Shown piece after piece: positions 33,733 to 46,200 of a DNA stretch of 64,000 nucleotides. The notes under the pieces were generated by a model. It was not told the origin of the DNA. It saw nothing but the letters and a program-made list of their open reading frames with translations, and made no database searches. The first letter of the stretch is position 1. Each line of letters opens with the position of its first letter. A program made the translations under genes and the position numbers. Source of the stretch: Terfezia claveryi (Eukaryota; Ascomycota; Pezizomycetes; Pezizales; Pezizaceae); contig WHUX01000014.1 of the NCBI GenBank assembly GCA_015179025.1, positions 310,001 through 374,000 of the forward strand. Reading direction: 5' to 3'.

Positions 33733-34320
33733 GAAAAAACCCTCCCCCTCCCACCCTACCTCCTCCCCCCTACCCCCTACCCCCTACCCCCTCCCACCCC
33801 CTACCCCCTACCCCCTCCCACCCTACCCCCTCCCCCTCCCCCTACCCCACCTCCCCCTCCCGCCGCCAGCCCCCGCCGCCAGCTCTCCCTGCCAGCTATC
33901 CCCTCCTACCACCAGTCCCTCCCGCCGCCAGCCCTTGCCCCCGCCCTCAGTCCCTCCCGCCGCCAGCCCCCGCCCCCAGTCCCTCCCGCCGCTAGCCCCT
34001 CCCAGCCCCCGCCGCCAGTCCCTCCCACTGCCAGTCCCTCCCACCGCCAGTTCCTCCCGCTGCCAGTCCCTCCCACTGCCAGCCCTTGCCCCCGCCGCCA
34101 GTCCTGCCGCCAGTCCCTCCCAGCCCCCGCCGCCAGTCCCTCCCACCGCCAGTCCCTCCCACCGCCAGTTCCTCCCGCTGCCAGTCCCTCCCGCCGCCAG
34201 CCCTTGCCCCCGCCACCAGTCCCTCCCGCCACCAGCTCTTATACAATAACCCCCCCCCAAGCTCTCCCGCCACCAGCTCTCCTTACAATAACTCCCCCCC
34301 AGAAAAAGAGAAAAAGAACC
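33733..34320. repeat. Strand-asymmetric C-rich low-complexity block
   Basis: The first part is (TACCCCC)n / CCCTCCCACCC (33740–33850); the second part is a 17–18-bp unit such as CCGCCGCCAGTCCCTCC (33855–34240). It is almost free of G on the plus strand in the first half, so the minus strand has runs of G4–G5 spaced by 2–3 nt. Several overlapping frames are open (Pro-rich or Gly/Trp-rich) and are treated as artefacts. Confidence 0.85.
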
Positions 34321-34400
34321 AACTCCACTTTTATTTTTATTTTTATTTTTTTATTTTTTTATTTTTATTTTTATTTTTTCCATGATCCCTTCCAACCATC

Positions 34401-34784
34401 CTATTCATCAGCATCCATTGTTGACCCACAATCAGGGTCAACCCACCCATTAGCCCACCTAACTTTTTTCTTTTTTAACAAAGAAATTGGGTGACGGGGA
34501 CGATAGGCTAGTAACGGTAGTATTTGCACATTTTCTTCTTGAAGACGTGTCAATTGCTCATGGTAGTATTCCTCGACGCGCAGACGCTTCAATTGGTCAG
34601 TGCAATACCGTAAAACGCATTCTTCCTTAAACTCTGCTAGAACTTGCAGATCTATAGATCTTTGCAGCTTTGCATCAAGATCTATCTGACTATTAATGGT
34701 CGTCTGTCTAATAGAAGTGGCCGTAGTTATGGTAGTGGCCAAAGTTGCCAACATGGTAAGGAAGATGATAATAAAGTAAAGCAT
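34401..34784 (-). CDS. Hypothetical 127-aa protein with N-terminal hydrophobic segment
   Basis: The N-terminus MLYFIIIFLTMLATLATTIT looks like a signal peptide or membrane anchor. A charged, probably helical region follows (QRSIDLQVLAEFKEECVLRY, then DQLKRLRVEEYYHEQLTRLQ). The C-terminus is WVDPDCGSTMDADE. It lies alone next to low-complexity DNA, with no family match recognised and no introns evident. Confidence 0.35.
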   Translation of the reverse strand: MLYFIIIFLTMLATLATTITTATSIRQTTINSQIDLDAKLQRSIDLQVLAEFKEECVLRYCTDQLKRLRVEEYYHEQLTRLQEENVQILPLLAYRPRHPISLLKKKKVRWANGWVDPDCGSTMDADE

Positions 34785-35028
34785 ATTGATAGAGGTATTG
34801 CATTTAAGGGTGGATGTTATGGATGTTATTCTGTGGATGTATGTTATTCTAGCTATAGAATGTTGTACTATAGAAGATGTTGTGCAAGAGAGGATGTTGT
34901 GCTATAGGGGTATCCATTGAGAGGCCAGTGCCCACCAACTGTTGGTGTTGTTACTGCTTCTGGCTTAGCTGCTGCTGCAATGCACGTGGAGCTTGTATTA
35001 GCGGTCCATGGGATATTGGATGCGGATA

Positions 35029-35230
35029 TACAGGCTAAGAAGGACCCCCGATTGCAGGCTAATAGGGACCCCCGATTGCAGGCTAATAGGGACCCCCGAT
35101 TGCAGGCTAATAGGGACCCCCGATTGCAGGCTAATAGGGACCCCCGATTGCAGGCTAATAGGGACCCCTGATTGCAGGCTAATAGGGACCCCTGATTGCA
35201 GGCTAATAGGGACCCCTGATTGCAGGCTCA
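35029..35230 (+). repeat. 24-bp minisatellite (QANRDPRL-type), second locus
   Basis: Eight nearly perfect units of CGATTGCAGGCTAATAGGGA + CCCC. Same family as 5590–6170. Open on the plus strand for most of its length and fully open on the minus strand (34998–35243). Confidence 0.9.
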
Positions 35231-35404
35231 AGGACATAAACACCAGCTCGGCGAGTTGTCAATGGCACAAAAACTCGCTCGCCTCATAGTGCACACTGTA
35301 GAAGCGGCGATTCTAGGCGATTTGTATTTTCAGGGAATATAAGAAATCTTCTACTCTGAGCATTGTATTAACAGACCAGAATATATACATAAGAAAAGCT
35401 CTGC

Positions 35405-35575
35405 CATCTTCCGCTTGCTCAATCCTCTGCTTGCCCAATCCCCCACTTGCTCAATCCCCATACCCACTTGCTCAATCCCCCGCTTGCTCAATCCTTATAC
35501 CCACTTGCTCAATCCCCCGCTTGCTCAATCCTCATACCCACTTGCTCAATCCCCGCTTGCTTAACATCCTGCTAG
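35405..35575. repeat. CTTGCTCAATCCCC tandem repeat
   Basis: About ten copies of a CTTGCTCAATCCCCGC unit, some with an inserted ATACCCA, next to the 3' end of the Ginger-type element. Confidence 0.75.
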
Positions 35576-35578
35576 CTC

Positions 35579-37577
35579 TTATATTGAATTCGTACATGGG
35601 TGCGGCCCTGATCCAGTATGACAATGGGCAGTACATGAATGTCCTTCTTTTTTGCATTGGCAGCGACGGTCAGAACATAGGCCTTTGCATTTGCAGCGAA
35701 CTATAGATCCAGCAGAGGCAAGACGTGCAACTTCATGCAGCGACTTTGGTTTTTGACTTTGCCATTCTAATGGAATAGACTCAAGGTAGGCTGGTCTAAT
35801 ACTGGAAGGAAGCCGCTCCAATTCGCTAGTGGGATAGTATCGATCTAACAGGCCATATTCACTATATAGCTAATGTCGGTCAGGATGAGGCTTGTAGACA
35901 ACTCTACAAAAAATTCGGTGATGGTCGGTAGAAGCTCGATCAATACCAGGAATTCGTAAGCTGACGAGATCACCTATTATGAAGGTATCTATTTTGTGCT
36001 GTTGAATATATCGATTTGCCATTTTCTTCCGAGCTATTGCAGTACGTTTGCGGACTTTTGCTAGCATAATGTCAGTACTGCCAGTGGGAAGTTCAATTTG
36101 AACAGAAGTAAATTGACTCGAAGGTTCAATCAAACTGTTTTCCTCATCATCCTCCTCCTCTTCATTCTCCTTATTATCCTCCTCTTGCTCATCCTCTTCC
36201 TCATCATCTTCTTCCTCTTCCTCCTCCTCCCCCCCCTCCTCCTCATCCTCCTCCTCCTCTTCATTATCCTCATCCTCTACTTCCTTATCATCATTCTCTA
36301 CTTCCTCATCATTTGCATCTAGGATTAGAGATAAATGACCTGGAAGATGATGTACTTTTTGTTTAAATACAACTTCATATGGACTATATCCAGTTGTCGA
36401 GTGAATCTAATATTATTAGTTTCATTATTATAAGACCAGCCTGAGTATTAGAAATGATTACTTACTTGTTGATTCATTGCTAAAATTACAATAGGTAAAA
36501 TCTGTACCCATCGATTATCACCTGATTTAGCTTTGGCCATTCGAATCTTCTGCTTTAGAACAGCATTTGCTTGTTCTATCAATCCTTGTGTTTGAGGATG
36601 GCGTGGACGTCCTCGTATTAAAGAAATTCCATGATATTCTATAATAACAAGTACTTCACCTTTAAACTCATTACCATTGTCGCATTGAAGAATTTTTGGT
36701 GGACCAAATTGTCCAATCCACATGAGAAGGATATTAGCAACTTCAGTACTTTCCTTAGATTTAAAGGATAAGCACTAGAAAATTTACTAAAATGATCGCG
36801 AATATGTAAAATCCATTGGTATTCCCCATCTGGATCAGCTCGCATATCGATTAGATCAATTTGTACTCGTTCCCAAAGATTATTAACAATGATTGGTTGT
36901 AGTGGACCACGACTTTGACTTGGTTTATTACGTGCACATAGTTGACAATGCTGTAACAGTTCCATAACCTATACCAAATATTAATATTAATATATACTAA
37001 GTAGATTCAGACTTAACCATACCTCCTTACGATTAATTCCATGGTACTTCTCACTAATAGTTGCATAGGTTTTGTTCTTGCCTGCATGCATTAATGCATC
37101 ATGAGTATGTGCAATAACGTCAAATACGTCATGCTCTAAGACTACTCGTTGATTATTTTTCCCAGCAATAAAATATAAAGCATTATTTCGTAGCTCATAT
37201 TCCTTGAGTGCCTTTGATTATTTTTCCCAGCAATAAAATATAAAGCATTATTTCGTAGCTCATATTCCTTGAGTGCCTTTGATCGTAGCTTAATTTCTGT
37301 TGTATTGCCTTTAGCAGCCTTTAGATTTGGATCTCGAAGGTATGCTTTAATTTTGTGATATCTAGATAGCATTTATTAGTCACTATTATACTAGATAATT
37401 TCAGGGTTATTACTTCTCAAAAGTCAAGCGAGATTTGTTACTTGTTGTATACAAATACTCTTCAAAGTTGGTGCAGGCAGTACCAGAAAATGCTTCAATA
37501 GCACTTGGAGATGGAGCGGACCCTAGAGGATGAAACTGGTTGAGATCAGTCTCAGTATGATCTTGAGCGATAGACAT
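35579..37577 (-). pseudogene. Ginger-type DDE integrase/transposase, disrupted
   Basis: Exons join as 37361–37577, 37023 and up, 36466–36968 and 36406 down to 35579, with GT–AG introns at 37362–37413, 36969–37022 and 36407–36465. Domains in order: start MSIAQDHTETDLNQFHPLGS; an H2C2 zinc-binding domain (HTHDALMHAGKNKTY, then CQLCARNK); an integrase core with all three catalytic residues (QIDLIDM, LQCDNGNEF, PQTQGLIEQAN); a Glu/Asp-rich stretch (36126–36320); a chromo/SH3-like end; and a Cys-rich tail CKCKGLCSDRRCQCKKEG + CTAHCH. This order fits Ginger/KRBA2-like elements. Lesions: a 65-bp tandem duplication (37151–37280), a 1-base deletion near 36760 and an in-frame TAG at 35870–35872. These make it non-functional. 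I do not see its terminal repeats. Confidence 0.8.
37151..37280. repeat. Perfect 65-bp tandem duplication inside the transposase
   Basis: 37151–37215 and 37216–37280 are identical. 65 is not divisible by three, so the duplication breaks the reading frame. Absence of differences implies it is recent (or an assembly artefact). Confidence 0.9.
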
Positions 37578-37584
37578 TGGTAGA

Positions 37585-37790
37585 GATTGGTAAGAGTGTG
37601 ATATTGTAGAGACCGGTAAGAGTGTGATATTGTAGAGACCAGTAAGAGTGTAATATTGTAGAGACCAGTAAGAGTGTGATATTGTAGAGACCAGTAAGAG
37701 TGTGATATTGTAGAGACCAGTAAGAGTGTGATATTGTAGAGACCAGTAAGAGTGTGATATTGTAGAGACCGGTAAGAGTGTGATCAAGCA
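37585..37790. repeat. 26-bp minisatellite upstream of transposase start
   Basis: About 7.5 units of GTAAGAGTGTGATATTGTAG + AGACCA, lying immediately 5' of the transposase ATG (37577). Either a promoter expansion or a subterminal repeat of the element. Confidence 0.85.
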
Positions 37791-38095
37791 AAGCAATAGT
37801 TAAAACTCTATGGCATCGTGATCTTTAAAGGCTACTATTGTGAGGGCTACATCCTCTTGTTCTTTGACCTAATGTTTCTCTACATAATAACCTTCATTTC
37901 GGGTATACCTCTACTGAGTATTTTCTACGATAGGTCATTTTATGTTATCTCCGATGTTCTTTGACCAAATGTTGCTACAAAATTACCTTCATATCGGATA
38001 TGTCCCTATTTAGTAATTTTAATGTCGCTGTGGCCGCTGTGGCCGCTGTGATTGTGGTAAATCCTTGTTGCTATCCGTGACATTGAACAATTTAA

Positions 38096-38212
38096 TCCCG
38101 TAACGGCCTGGTCCGTTGCGATATCCAGCCATACCGTAACGGCCTGGTCCGTTGCGATATCCAGTCCATACCGGTATGGACCGGATCCTGGAACGGACCA
38201 GAACATATACAA
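38096..38212. repeat. CCATACCGGTATGG-centred dispersed repeat, copy 2
   Basis: Two tandem units of CGGCCTGGTCCGTTGCGATA + TCCAGCCATACCGTAA, followed by GTCCATACCGGTATGGAC and GGAACGGACCAGAACATATA. Reverse complement of the core at 31055–31175. Confidence 0.75.
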
Positions 38213-38357
38213 GCCATGAAATAATCTTATACACAAATAGAAACAAAAACTCCCAATCCCCTTTATATCTTTATATCAACCCTACCTAGGTGTTCAAGAA
38301 CCAAACGAAGACACACATAGGAACTTGACTCTCAAGAATGCACACCAAACTCAGGTA

Positions 38358-41300
38358 TCAAACCCAACACCAACTAATACAACCCCCCAATAAATCCTCC
38401 AACGTAATCCCCTTCTTCACTGCATTCGAAAAACCCTCATGAAAACTAACCCATACTTTCCCTTTTTTCCCCTTCTCATCCTCATCCTTCCTCCGCCGCT
38501 TAGCGTCACTTCCGTCTTCCTTCCCGCCTACCACGCCAGAGTCCAGAGCGCATTTGTCCTCGACTACTCTCCCAAAAAAATCCCGCTTTAGGGATTTCCC
38601 AAAGCCTGTCGTAGTGATAGCTGTACTCTTCCGATCGTCAACCTTCATCTTGCCCATCTTCGGCGCAAGCGTAGCCGCATCAAGACCCAGCTTCGCGGCC
38701 CTAGCTTCCCGAACAGCTTGTCGCTGCAACACACTATATTTATGCAATTCCTGGCTCAACACCTGCCTTACCGCGTAGCGGGTCGGCACCGGGACAGCCA
38801 CCTCCCCCCCAGCCGCAGCAAGGGTGAGTGTAGGGAATGTAGCGAGTTGGTCGAGAGCAGGGTCCATTCGATACGCCCACCCCCCTACCGCGGGGACCGC
38901 CGAGGTATATGACGTAGGTGATGAAAACTCCACCCGGACTTTCTCAAAAGAAATGTTTGTCGAGAACAAAACCTCTACTGCTCTCCTGACGAGTCTCTTC
39001 TCGCTTTCCTTGCGGACAGAGGCAACAGGCACGTTACCCCACTGCCCGGAAGTACCTCCGCCACTGCCACCGCCACCATGGATAAGTATAGGCGTAACAC
39101 GAGGGGAAATTATCCTCACCAGATACGGTGCCAATTCCGTAACCAGAGCAGTCACGGATTGAAAATCACTCGCACGCCTAATCGCCGTAGGTGAGGCATG
39201 ATTCGGCTCATCCGCTGCTGCTCTAGAGATGCTATTATATCCCCCCAACGACCCGGGCAGGATGAGGATGTTGCTCTGAATCGACTGCACAATATTTTTC
39301 GTAGCTTTCACTCCCTCTCTATAATCCCAATCCGCTTTCGGCCCCTGGAACGGTAGAGGCTCGGAATCATCTTCCTCCCCCCCAGCAGCACCGCCCATTT
39401 TCGTAGCAGAAGTCAGAAAAGCACCATGTCCCGCCGTAACCGAATTCGTACCAAAAAGCGTATTGAACGCCATCGATGGAACCGCAAGGTACCCCATCAA
39501 CTCAAACTCCTGTTCCGAAAAAATCCTGCTGCTGATTAAATCATGGAACCAAAGCCACTCATATGCCAAATTAGGTTTCGTTAAGCGTGTATCGTCATGG
39601 TAGGGTCTGGTGAGGTATGTGGCAAAGACATCTGTCATGATCTTGTCAAACTCCCCACAACGTTGAACTTCTTCCCTTAGATTCTCCAATTCCCTCCGGC
39701 GGGACTCAGTTGCGGACAACCTTGCTGCACCGCGAGCGGCGCCTTTTGTGTTTACTATATGGCCCTTGCGGAAAACCCGTTCGACGCAGCCGCGGACCCC
39801 ACCGCGAGAGGCACCGTTGGAGTCTGCTCTTCCTTCAAGCTCCTCTTCAACAAGCTTCCGTGTAAGCTTTGTACAGACCCCCGATGTCGAAGTAGTGGTT
39901 GTAGATGTCGTGATAGAGAGCCTTTTCGCAAGCCACTCTCCTGACACAAGACATCCTCTCATATCCCCCCCACCACCACCCCCGGACGCAGCTTGAGCAG
40001 CAGATCCACTAGTACTCAACTCAACCAACCTCCTAACCGCTGCATCCTCACAGGGGACACCCTCCTTCTCAAACACCCACCTGAGCCTCTGGATCATCAA
40101 CCCTGTGGGCGGCTTTTTCATGTATACTATCTCCGCGAGCTGCCTCAATGCCCTAAGACTCGGCGCATACAGATCATTACAAATCGCAATGATTGGCCTG
40201 TGGAATTTGAAGATATCCCCTTTCTTTCCTTTTCTCTGCTTCGTCGTAGAAGTTGAGCCCATCCTGGGGGTGGCAGAGTTCTTTTTATCTTGCATAATAA
40301 GATCCACAAGTGCATTCATAAACCCCGTCTCTCCCCCTCCACCGCTGACTCCATCGATTTCGTCCACAACGACACACACAGGCCTGGAGCTGCCTATTGC
40401 TTGCTTCTTACCTGCTCCTGGGATTCGAAGACCTTCATTGCTAAGTGCATCCCTGATCTTTCCCTTGACTACATTTGCAGTCCGATCGTCACTGGCATTA
40501 ATCTCCAGAGGCTCATATCCAGCTTGCCTAGCCGCCACATGAGCAAGGGTAGTCTTCCCTAGCCCAGGGGGTCCAGTGATTAGTAGTATCTTTTTGTGAA
40601 AGTAACCTTCATTATCGTCTTTATTTTTCCGTTTATTTGTCGACCCGGGAAAGACGATATCATCCCAGTGCTTAAGCCAACGCAAGACTTGCCGATGTGT
40701 GCGCTCATCGCCGAGGAGGTCAGTGAAGCGTTTTGCGCGATATTTCTCTGTCCAGAGGAGGGTTCGTTGTTGTCTCCTTGCTATTGGTAGTTCTGGTAAT
40801 GCAGGAAAGGAGTCTGTTTGCACCAGTCCAGATTGCTCCGCTTCCTTCTCCTTTGCATATCCAGCTATTTTATTCTCAGCTTGAATCTCATCTAACAGCC
40901 TATGTATCTCGACTCCATAATGACTGTCTCTCAATTCTCGATTCCCGTCGGTATCGTAGGTGACTTTGGAGGTATATGTTCTTGTGCTGTATGTCTGTCG
41001 CTTGGGTAATTTGCGCTTAATGTGTAGTTTTTTGCCAGACATGAGAAGGACTGGAACAGTATTTGGTCCTGGGCGACTATATCCATAGGTGAAGAGAGAA
41101 TCGGTCATAAAGCTCGCCGCTTTCGATGCTGAAAATTCCGGTGCAGGTATATCAGGGTCATCGTAGGAGAATGGGAGAGGTTTTAATGATCGCAAGGGCG
41201 GTTTTGCGTATGAGTGTGGCCTATTGAGTTGAGAATTTAACTTCGAAAGGGTGTCTCTTGTGATACCCAAGATAGGATCGAAATGGTCCATATCTGTTGC

Positions 41301-42416
41301 TCGGCACTTGCCTTTGTCCAACCGAACGGTCTGCTGCTCCTCATATTCATCATCGACCTCTTCAGCTACCTCCTCAAACGGCCCCGCCTTCCGCTTCTTC
41401 GCTAGCCCAAAACTGGCCGTTGTTGAAGGTATTTCAATCCATTTAGGTTCGCCGAGAATATTACCCATCCCCTTTCCCTTTCCCCTTCCCACCTCAGTGA
41501 CAGTATCATCGTCATCGGACTCATCCTCTTCATACGCAAATGGCTGCAACCCCCTCTTCTGCATTGGCTTCGAGGGTGGAGTACTCGGCGCGGGCGGTGG
41601 AGGAGAAGAAGGATACTCCAGCATCGTCGACTCCGGGACATCAACATCCATATCCATCTCCGTCGTTGTATCTGAGTGAATTGTTTCTGACCAGGTCCTG
41701 ACAGAATTTTCCTTGCTTAGCGTTGGAGTCGCTTTCTGTGCCCAGTATTCTTCCTCTTCGTGTTCCTCAACAAGCTCAATCGTAATCACAGATTTCCTCG
41801 GTTGACTTCCACGTGGGCTTGAACTCGGCGGTATCACAATCGACGAATTCAGAGCGCTATTTCTCCTCTCAAACGCACCGAATCGAGCAGGTGTCGGTGA
41901 ATCTATATTCCCAAAATCAATCAATTAGCCTAATTGCTCCTCACTCTCCATCTCCATCCCTCAATTCAACCCACCAGGTGGTAAACTGCTACTCCTACTA
42001 ACCTCCCTCCTCCTCTGCCTCAAATACCGTCGCTGGTTTCTCTCTCGTCGAACCTTTCTCCTAATATTATCCTGTCCAATGACCAATCCCAAATCTCTTT
42101 TCCCTAGACTATTCCCTCTAATCACCACCCCTTCCTTATCCCACTTCTCCTTCTGCTCCTTCTTAAGTTCCTCAATCGCCTCTAGTTCGTCCTCAAACCC
42201 TTCTTCTTCTTCCACAAGTTTCGCTCTCTCTTCCTCAGCCGCAAGCAAGAGCAAAATGTCGTCCTCAAAGTCCGACTCTGCAGGATATTGAGGATCACAG
42301 CTATCGTCCGTCACCGCGAGGAGCAGTAGCTCTTCTTCGTCGAGTATGTCAAGATCAGAGTCGTGAAGAGCAAGCTCTAAATAGTCCTCCAATTGGTCAT
42401 TAGAGGTATCGGTCAT
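38358..42416 (-). CDS. ctf18: CTF18: RFC-like AAA+ clamp-loader subunit
   Basis: Join 41975–42416 and 38358–41902 (intron 41903–41974, GTGGGT…ATATAG); 442+3545 nt give 1328 aa. The family forms the alternative clamp loader Ctf18-RFC, which loads or unloads PCNA and supports sister-chromatid cohesion and checkpoint signalling in the nucleus. Visible: the acidic N-terminal exon starts MTDTSNDQLEDYLELALHDS; then LLWTEKYRAKRFTDLLGDER; Walker A GPPGLGKTT (about residue 590); EINASDDRT; Walker B VCVVVDEIDG (about 655); and a sensor-1-like IAICNDLYAPSLRALR. The long C-terminal half, ending ISWCWV, contains the DFFGRVV region. Start: the exon-1 ORF was chosen because its splice keeps frame exactly (LPP|DSPTPARF). 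It sits tail-side to csmA, both on the minus strand. Confidence 0.92.
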
Positions 42417-42419
42417 AAG

Positions 42420-43285
42420 GTCATCGGCCTTGGGCGAAAATCAATTTGTGGCAGTTGCGTTGAGATGTACAGTACATTGGCTGAGATAATGGTACTTAGC
42501 TCCGTGAATATACTACGGGCGCCGTAGGACACGCGTCCAGTCTCGCTACCGCGTCCGGACTTACTTAAGTGGTATGCCCAAAATAGCCTTGCCGGTCAGA
42601 GATGTACACAATGCTTATTTCTAGTTGAGGGTAACCTCCATAACTTCCTCCGATTCGATACAACAATTCTCCTATACCCGCGTTCGACAGTCCTTCACAC
42701 CTTTAGAAACATTCGACGGCCCGAGAAAATTTGCGGAAGTAGCTTTATTGTACCCAGATTACTTTATTACCAGACCGTCCCTCCCAATGCAAAATGCAAA
42801 ATGATAGAACAAGCACGCAGAAAAACACAAAGAATAATCTACCAAACACACACTATCCCCATCCTATCGATCATTCTTCTATAAGTGAATGTACGTAACG
42901 TTACACTATGTACGTGAGATATCTCTCACGTCCGCCCCTGAAAACAGTAAAAAAAGGCAAACTGAGAGAGCCATGACATCGATATAAGCCTCCTCCTCCT
43001 CCTTCAGTCACCACCAAAACTCAAGCAAATTACAAAACTCAATACAACTTCAATATTTGCTCAACGAAAGGATATGGAAAAGAAGACGAGTAATTAGGCC
43101 CGAAAAGAAAAACATCAACTCTCATTTTTATTTTCCCAAAGAAACCGCCACCACCCTCAACCCCTCCAGCCGGCTGCTCTTACGGCTATTCGTAGTTCAT
43201 AATTATGTATGCTATGCAATGCAATGCTAGTCATGTGTGCTTTCAGCTGTTGTTTGCAAACAACATGCACCCCACCCTACGCCCC
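42420..43285. other. ctf18 promoter / csmA 3' region
   Basis: No gene. It holds the 5' flank of ctf18 (start 42416) and the 3' UTR of csmA (stop 43286). It includes an imperfect palindrome TGTACGTAACGTTACACTAT + GTACGTGAGA near 42890–42925. Confidence 0.4.
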
Positions 43286-46200
43286 CTATAACTGTCCAGA
43301 AAGCAAGGCCTCGGTAGCTATAAATAATGTTAGCTCACTGAGCAGTCATGCAAAGAAAGCAGGAGTTTACATACCCGAGTTGACATATGCCCTCTTCGCA
43401 TCCAAACTCACTCCAAATTTTCTCTCCAAATCTGCCCGAATACCCTTCTTCGTCACCGTCATCAAATCGGCCGTCCTGAGGATTTCTCTAATCTCCGCTA
43501 AGATAGCATCGTCGCTCGGCAACTCCAAAGTTCTCATTTCCAAGTCGCTCATCATTGGGTGATTACCCATAAAGGTACTACCTCTCTGGGAAAGCATCTC
43601 ACTTGGAGCGAGACTCATCCTGCTTGGTCCACGAGGAACGACATCCAAACCCATAGAAGATTGTGCACGTCCACCCCACTCGGACTGAGCATATGACTTG
43701 GTGGCATAAGAGTACCCAGAAGCTTCTGACTTGGTATCATCTGCTCCACGCATGGTCTGTGCCTCCCAGAGCTCTGCTTGGTAGTCCTCCCACTTCTTGC
43801 GAGGAATAGACGTAGGATCGAATTTACCTTCGTCAGAGATAACGATCTTCTGACCCTTCTCACCAGTGACGATACGAGTGTTCCCCCACGTAAAGTCATC
43901 CATGTGCCAGAACGCATACAACGGTAGCGCAAAACTGAAGACTGGAATAGCAATAATGTAAAGCACCATCCAAGCAATCATTTCCCACTTTCTTCGCACT
44001 ATAAAGATAATGGCTTGCAAACCATAGACAGCACCGAGAAGAATGAAAGCGGTAGTTGGAATGACGTCTCCACCACGAGCAATCATGACAACCAAGTAGA
44101 CCAGATAAGCTACGGTAACCGGCTGCACGATTGTGGAAAGCAAGTCCATGAAGACAACAAACCTCATACTGAAGCAGCAGAAACCACAGAGCTGTTGCAT
44201 AGGCATGAGTTCCATGAGATTGTGTACTGTGGAGTTTATCCATCTTCTTCGCTGAGACAAGAAAATTGCCCATGAGTCTGGTGCAATAGTCCAGGCGTGA
44301 GCATTGAAGATGTACTTGGTCTTATACCTAGGGTGGAACTTCAAGAGTAAAGTGGTGAGATAACGATCCTCTCCGAGATGCAGAAGGTTCTTCATGTGCA
44401 GGGTGTCAACTCGAATCTCAGAGTATGCTTCAACAACCTCCTTGCTGACAAATAGGGGCTTTCCAGTCTCGGCTGCGCGAATTCGATACATACTGAAACA
44501 ACCGGGAAGACAGGTGACTGATCCGAACAAACTCTCAAAGGCTTTCGCAAGATTGTGGGAGATGTAGTACTCGTAAACTTGAATCATAGTAATAAAAGAA
44601 TGTTTGGCGTTGGCAATCGCAGTTTCACCGCAGAGTGCAACGATACGGATATCCTGTAAGAAAGCTGCTACCATGCGTGTTGCAGCATCTTGGGCGACGA
44701 CAGTATCTAGAGAGCTATTAGAATAAACATTTCTAGATACAGGGGGGAGCAGAGGTATAACCTACCAGCATCAATCTGGAATAAGAACTCGTAGAAGGTG
44801 GGATTGACTCCAATGATGTTGCGAATTTGGTGGTGCATCTCTAGTTCTAATGGACTCATGGGTAAATTATAGTGAACTCGGTTCAAAAACCTCATAATCA
44901 CCATTTGAGAGTCTCGCTTTCCGCGATTACCAGGCCTTGACACTTCAGACGGTTTTCCCACCTTGACCAAAACCAGGAAAGGAACAATGTGGCCCTGAAC
45001 TTCGTACAGGCCAGAGTAAACTTTACCCATGTTGTGTTGTTTTTGTCCTTCTCCCAAAGACTCGAAGCTCAGAGGTTCAGGATCCACACCTTCTGGAACA
45101 CCCATAATGTCGAGCACGATCCGTGGTGTAGGCTTGTCGTTTCCCTGGCCAATAATCATACCATCACAAACAACAACCAAGAGCTTCCTCTTGTCGTCGT
45201 ACTTCATACGGGCCAGAGAATCAATTGCACGACGGAGAGATTCCTCGTCTTCGGTATATGCAGGAACTTGACACATAACGAACTTGTCAAGGTTCTCTGG
45301 CATATTCTTCCTGGTGAACTGCAAGGCAGCAAAAAACTTAAATAACAAGATGGAGGCGAGGAAAATGGAGATTGCCAAAATGAGGTATCGAGCGAAAACA
45401 CACTGGGTAGAGTTACGGGTATCAACCCTTCCAATATAAAATAGGTTGTCCAGACAGATTTGCATGCGCCTTCGGAGTTGATTATCCATATTCAACGCGT
45501 TGAAATACTTTGTGACATCTTCACCGGCCCTAGTTCGCACCATTTCAATGAGCCCAGCGTCCATATAGTTAGTATCAGGTACGCCATCCATTCCGTCGAT
45601 TGGCTCCCAATTACGACCACCAATACCGTACTCCGTAAGATCGTAAACATTTTTGTTGAGAATGACGACAAGTCGCTTTTTCAGTGCCAACTGTTTGACG
45701 TATTTTGGACTATAGCCCATGTCTCCTTTCAGGTAGCCTCCTTTCAACATCATCATTTGCTCAAAGAACCAATCCTTTCGTACATCTTTCTTCCAAGCCC
45801 TGAAGTCGTGATACCGATAATTCTTATCAACTTGCCTATTCTCGGTTCCGTTCTCGTTGGAGATTCCGAGGACGACACGTTCATCAACGGATCCAGCAAC
45901 ACCGTCACAGAGCGCAGAAACCTGGAGTGGGAATATTGCTGACGCATCTGTGCCCGCGTACGCCCGAATGTCTTTGGTGCGAACAACATTAGGATGATGC
46001 TTGGTTGCATATTCACTCAGATCAAAAACGTAACCCCGAATGGCAACATAGGCACCTGGTTCTTCATGGTTGTCCCCACCATTATGGCTCTGTAATTCTA
46101 CAGTGGAGAAGACATATTGCTTTGGGCAAATCAACATCGGGAAGAAAACTATTATTGTTAGCTTAAGCCCATAGTATTACAATTACAGCACAAGGAAAGA

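Noticed and set aside
33740..33850. Internal telomere repeat
   Set aside because: The unit is TACCCCC, not the fungal CCCTAA; no TTAGGG copies are present.
33702..34273. Several Pro-rich and Gly/Trp-rich ORFs on both strands
   Set aside because: Explained by the C-rich low-complexity repeat; all frames are open for compositional reasons.
38554..41679. Many plus-strand ORFs opposite ctf18
   Set aside because: They are shadows of the ctf18 coding strand.
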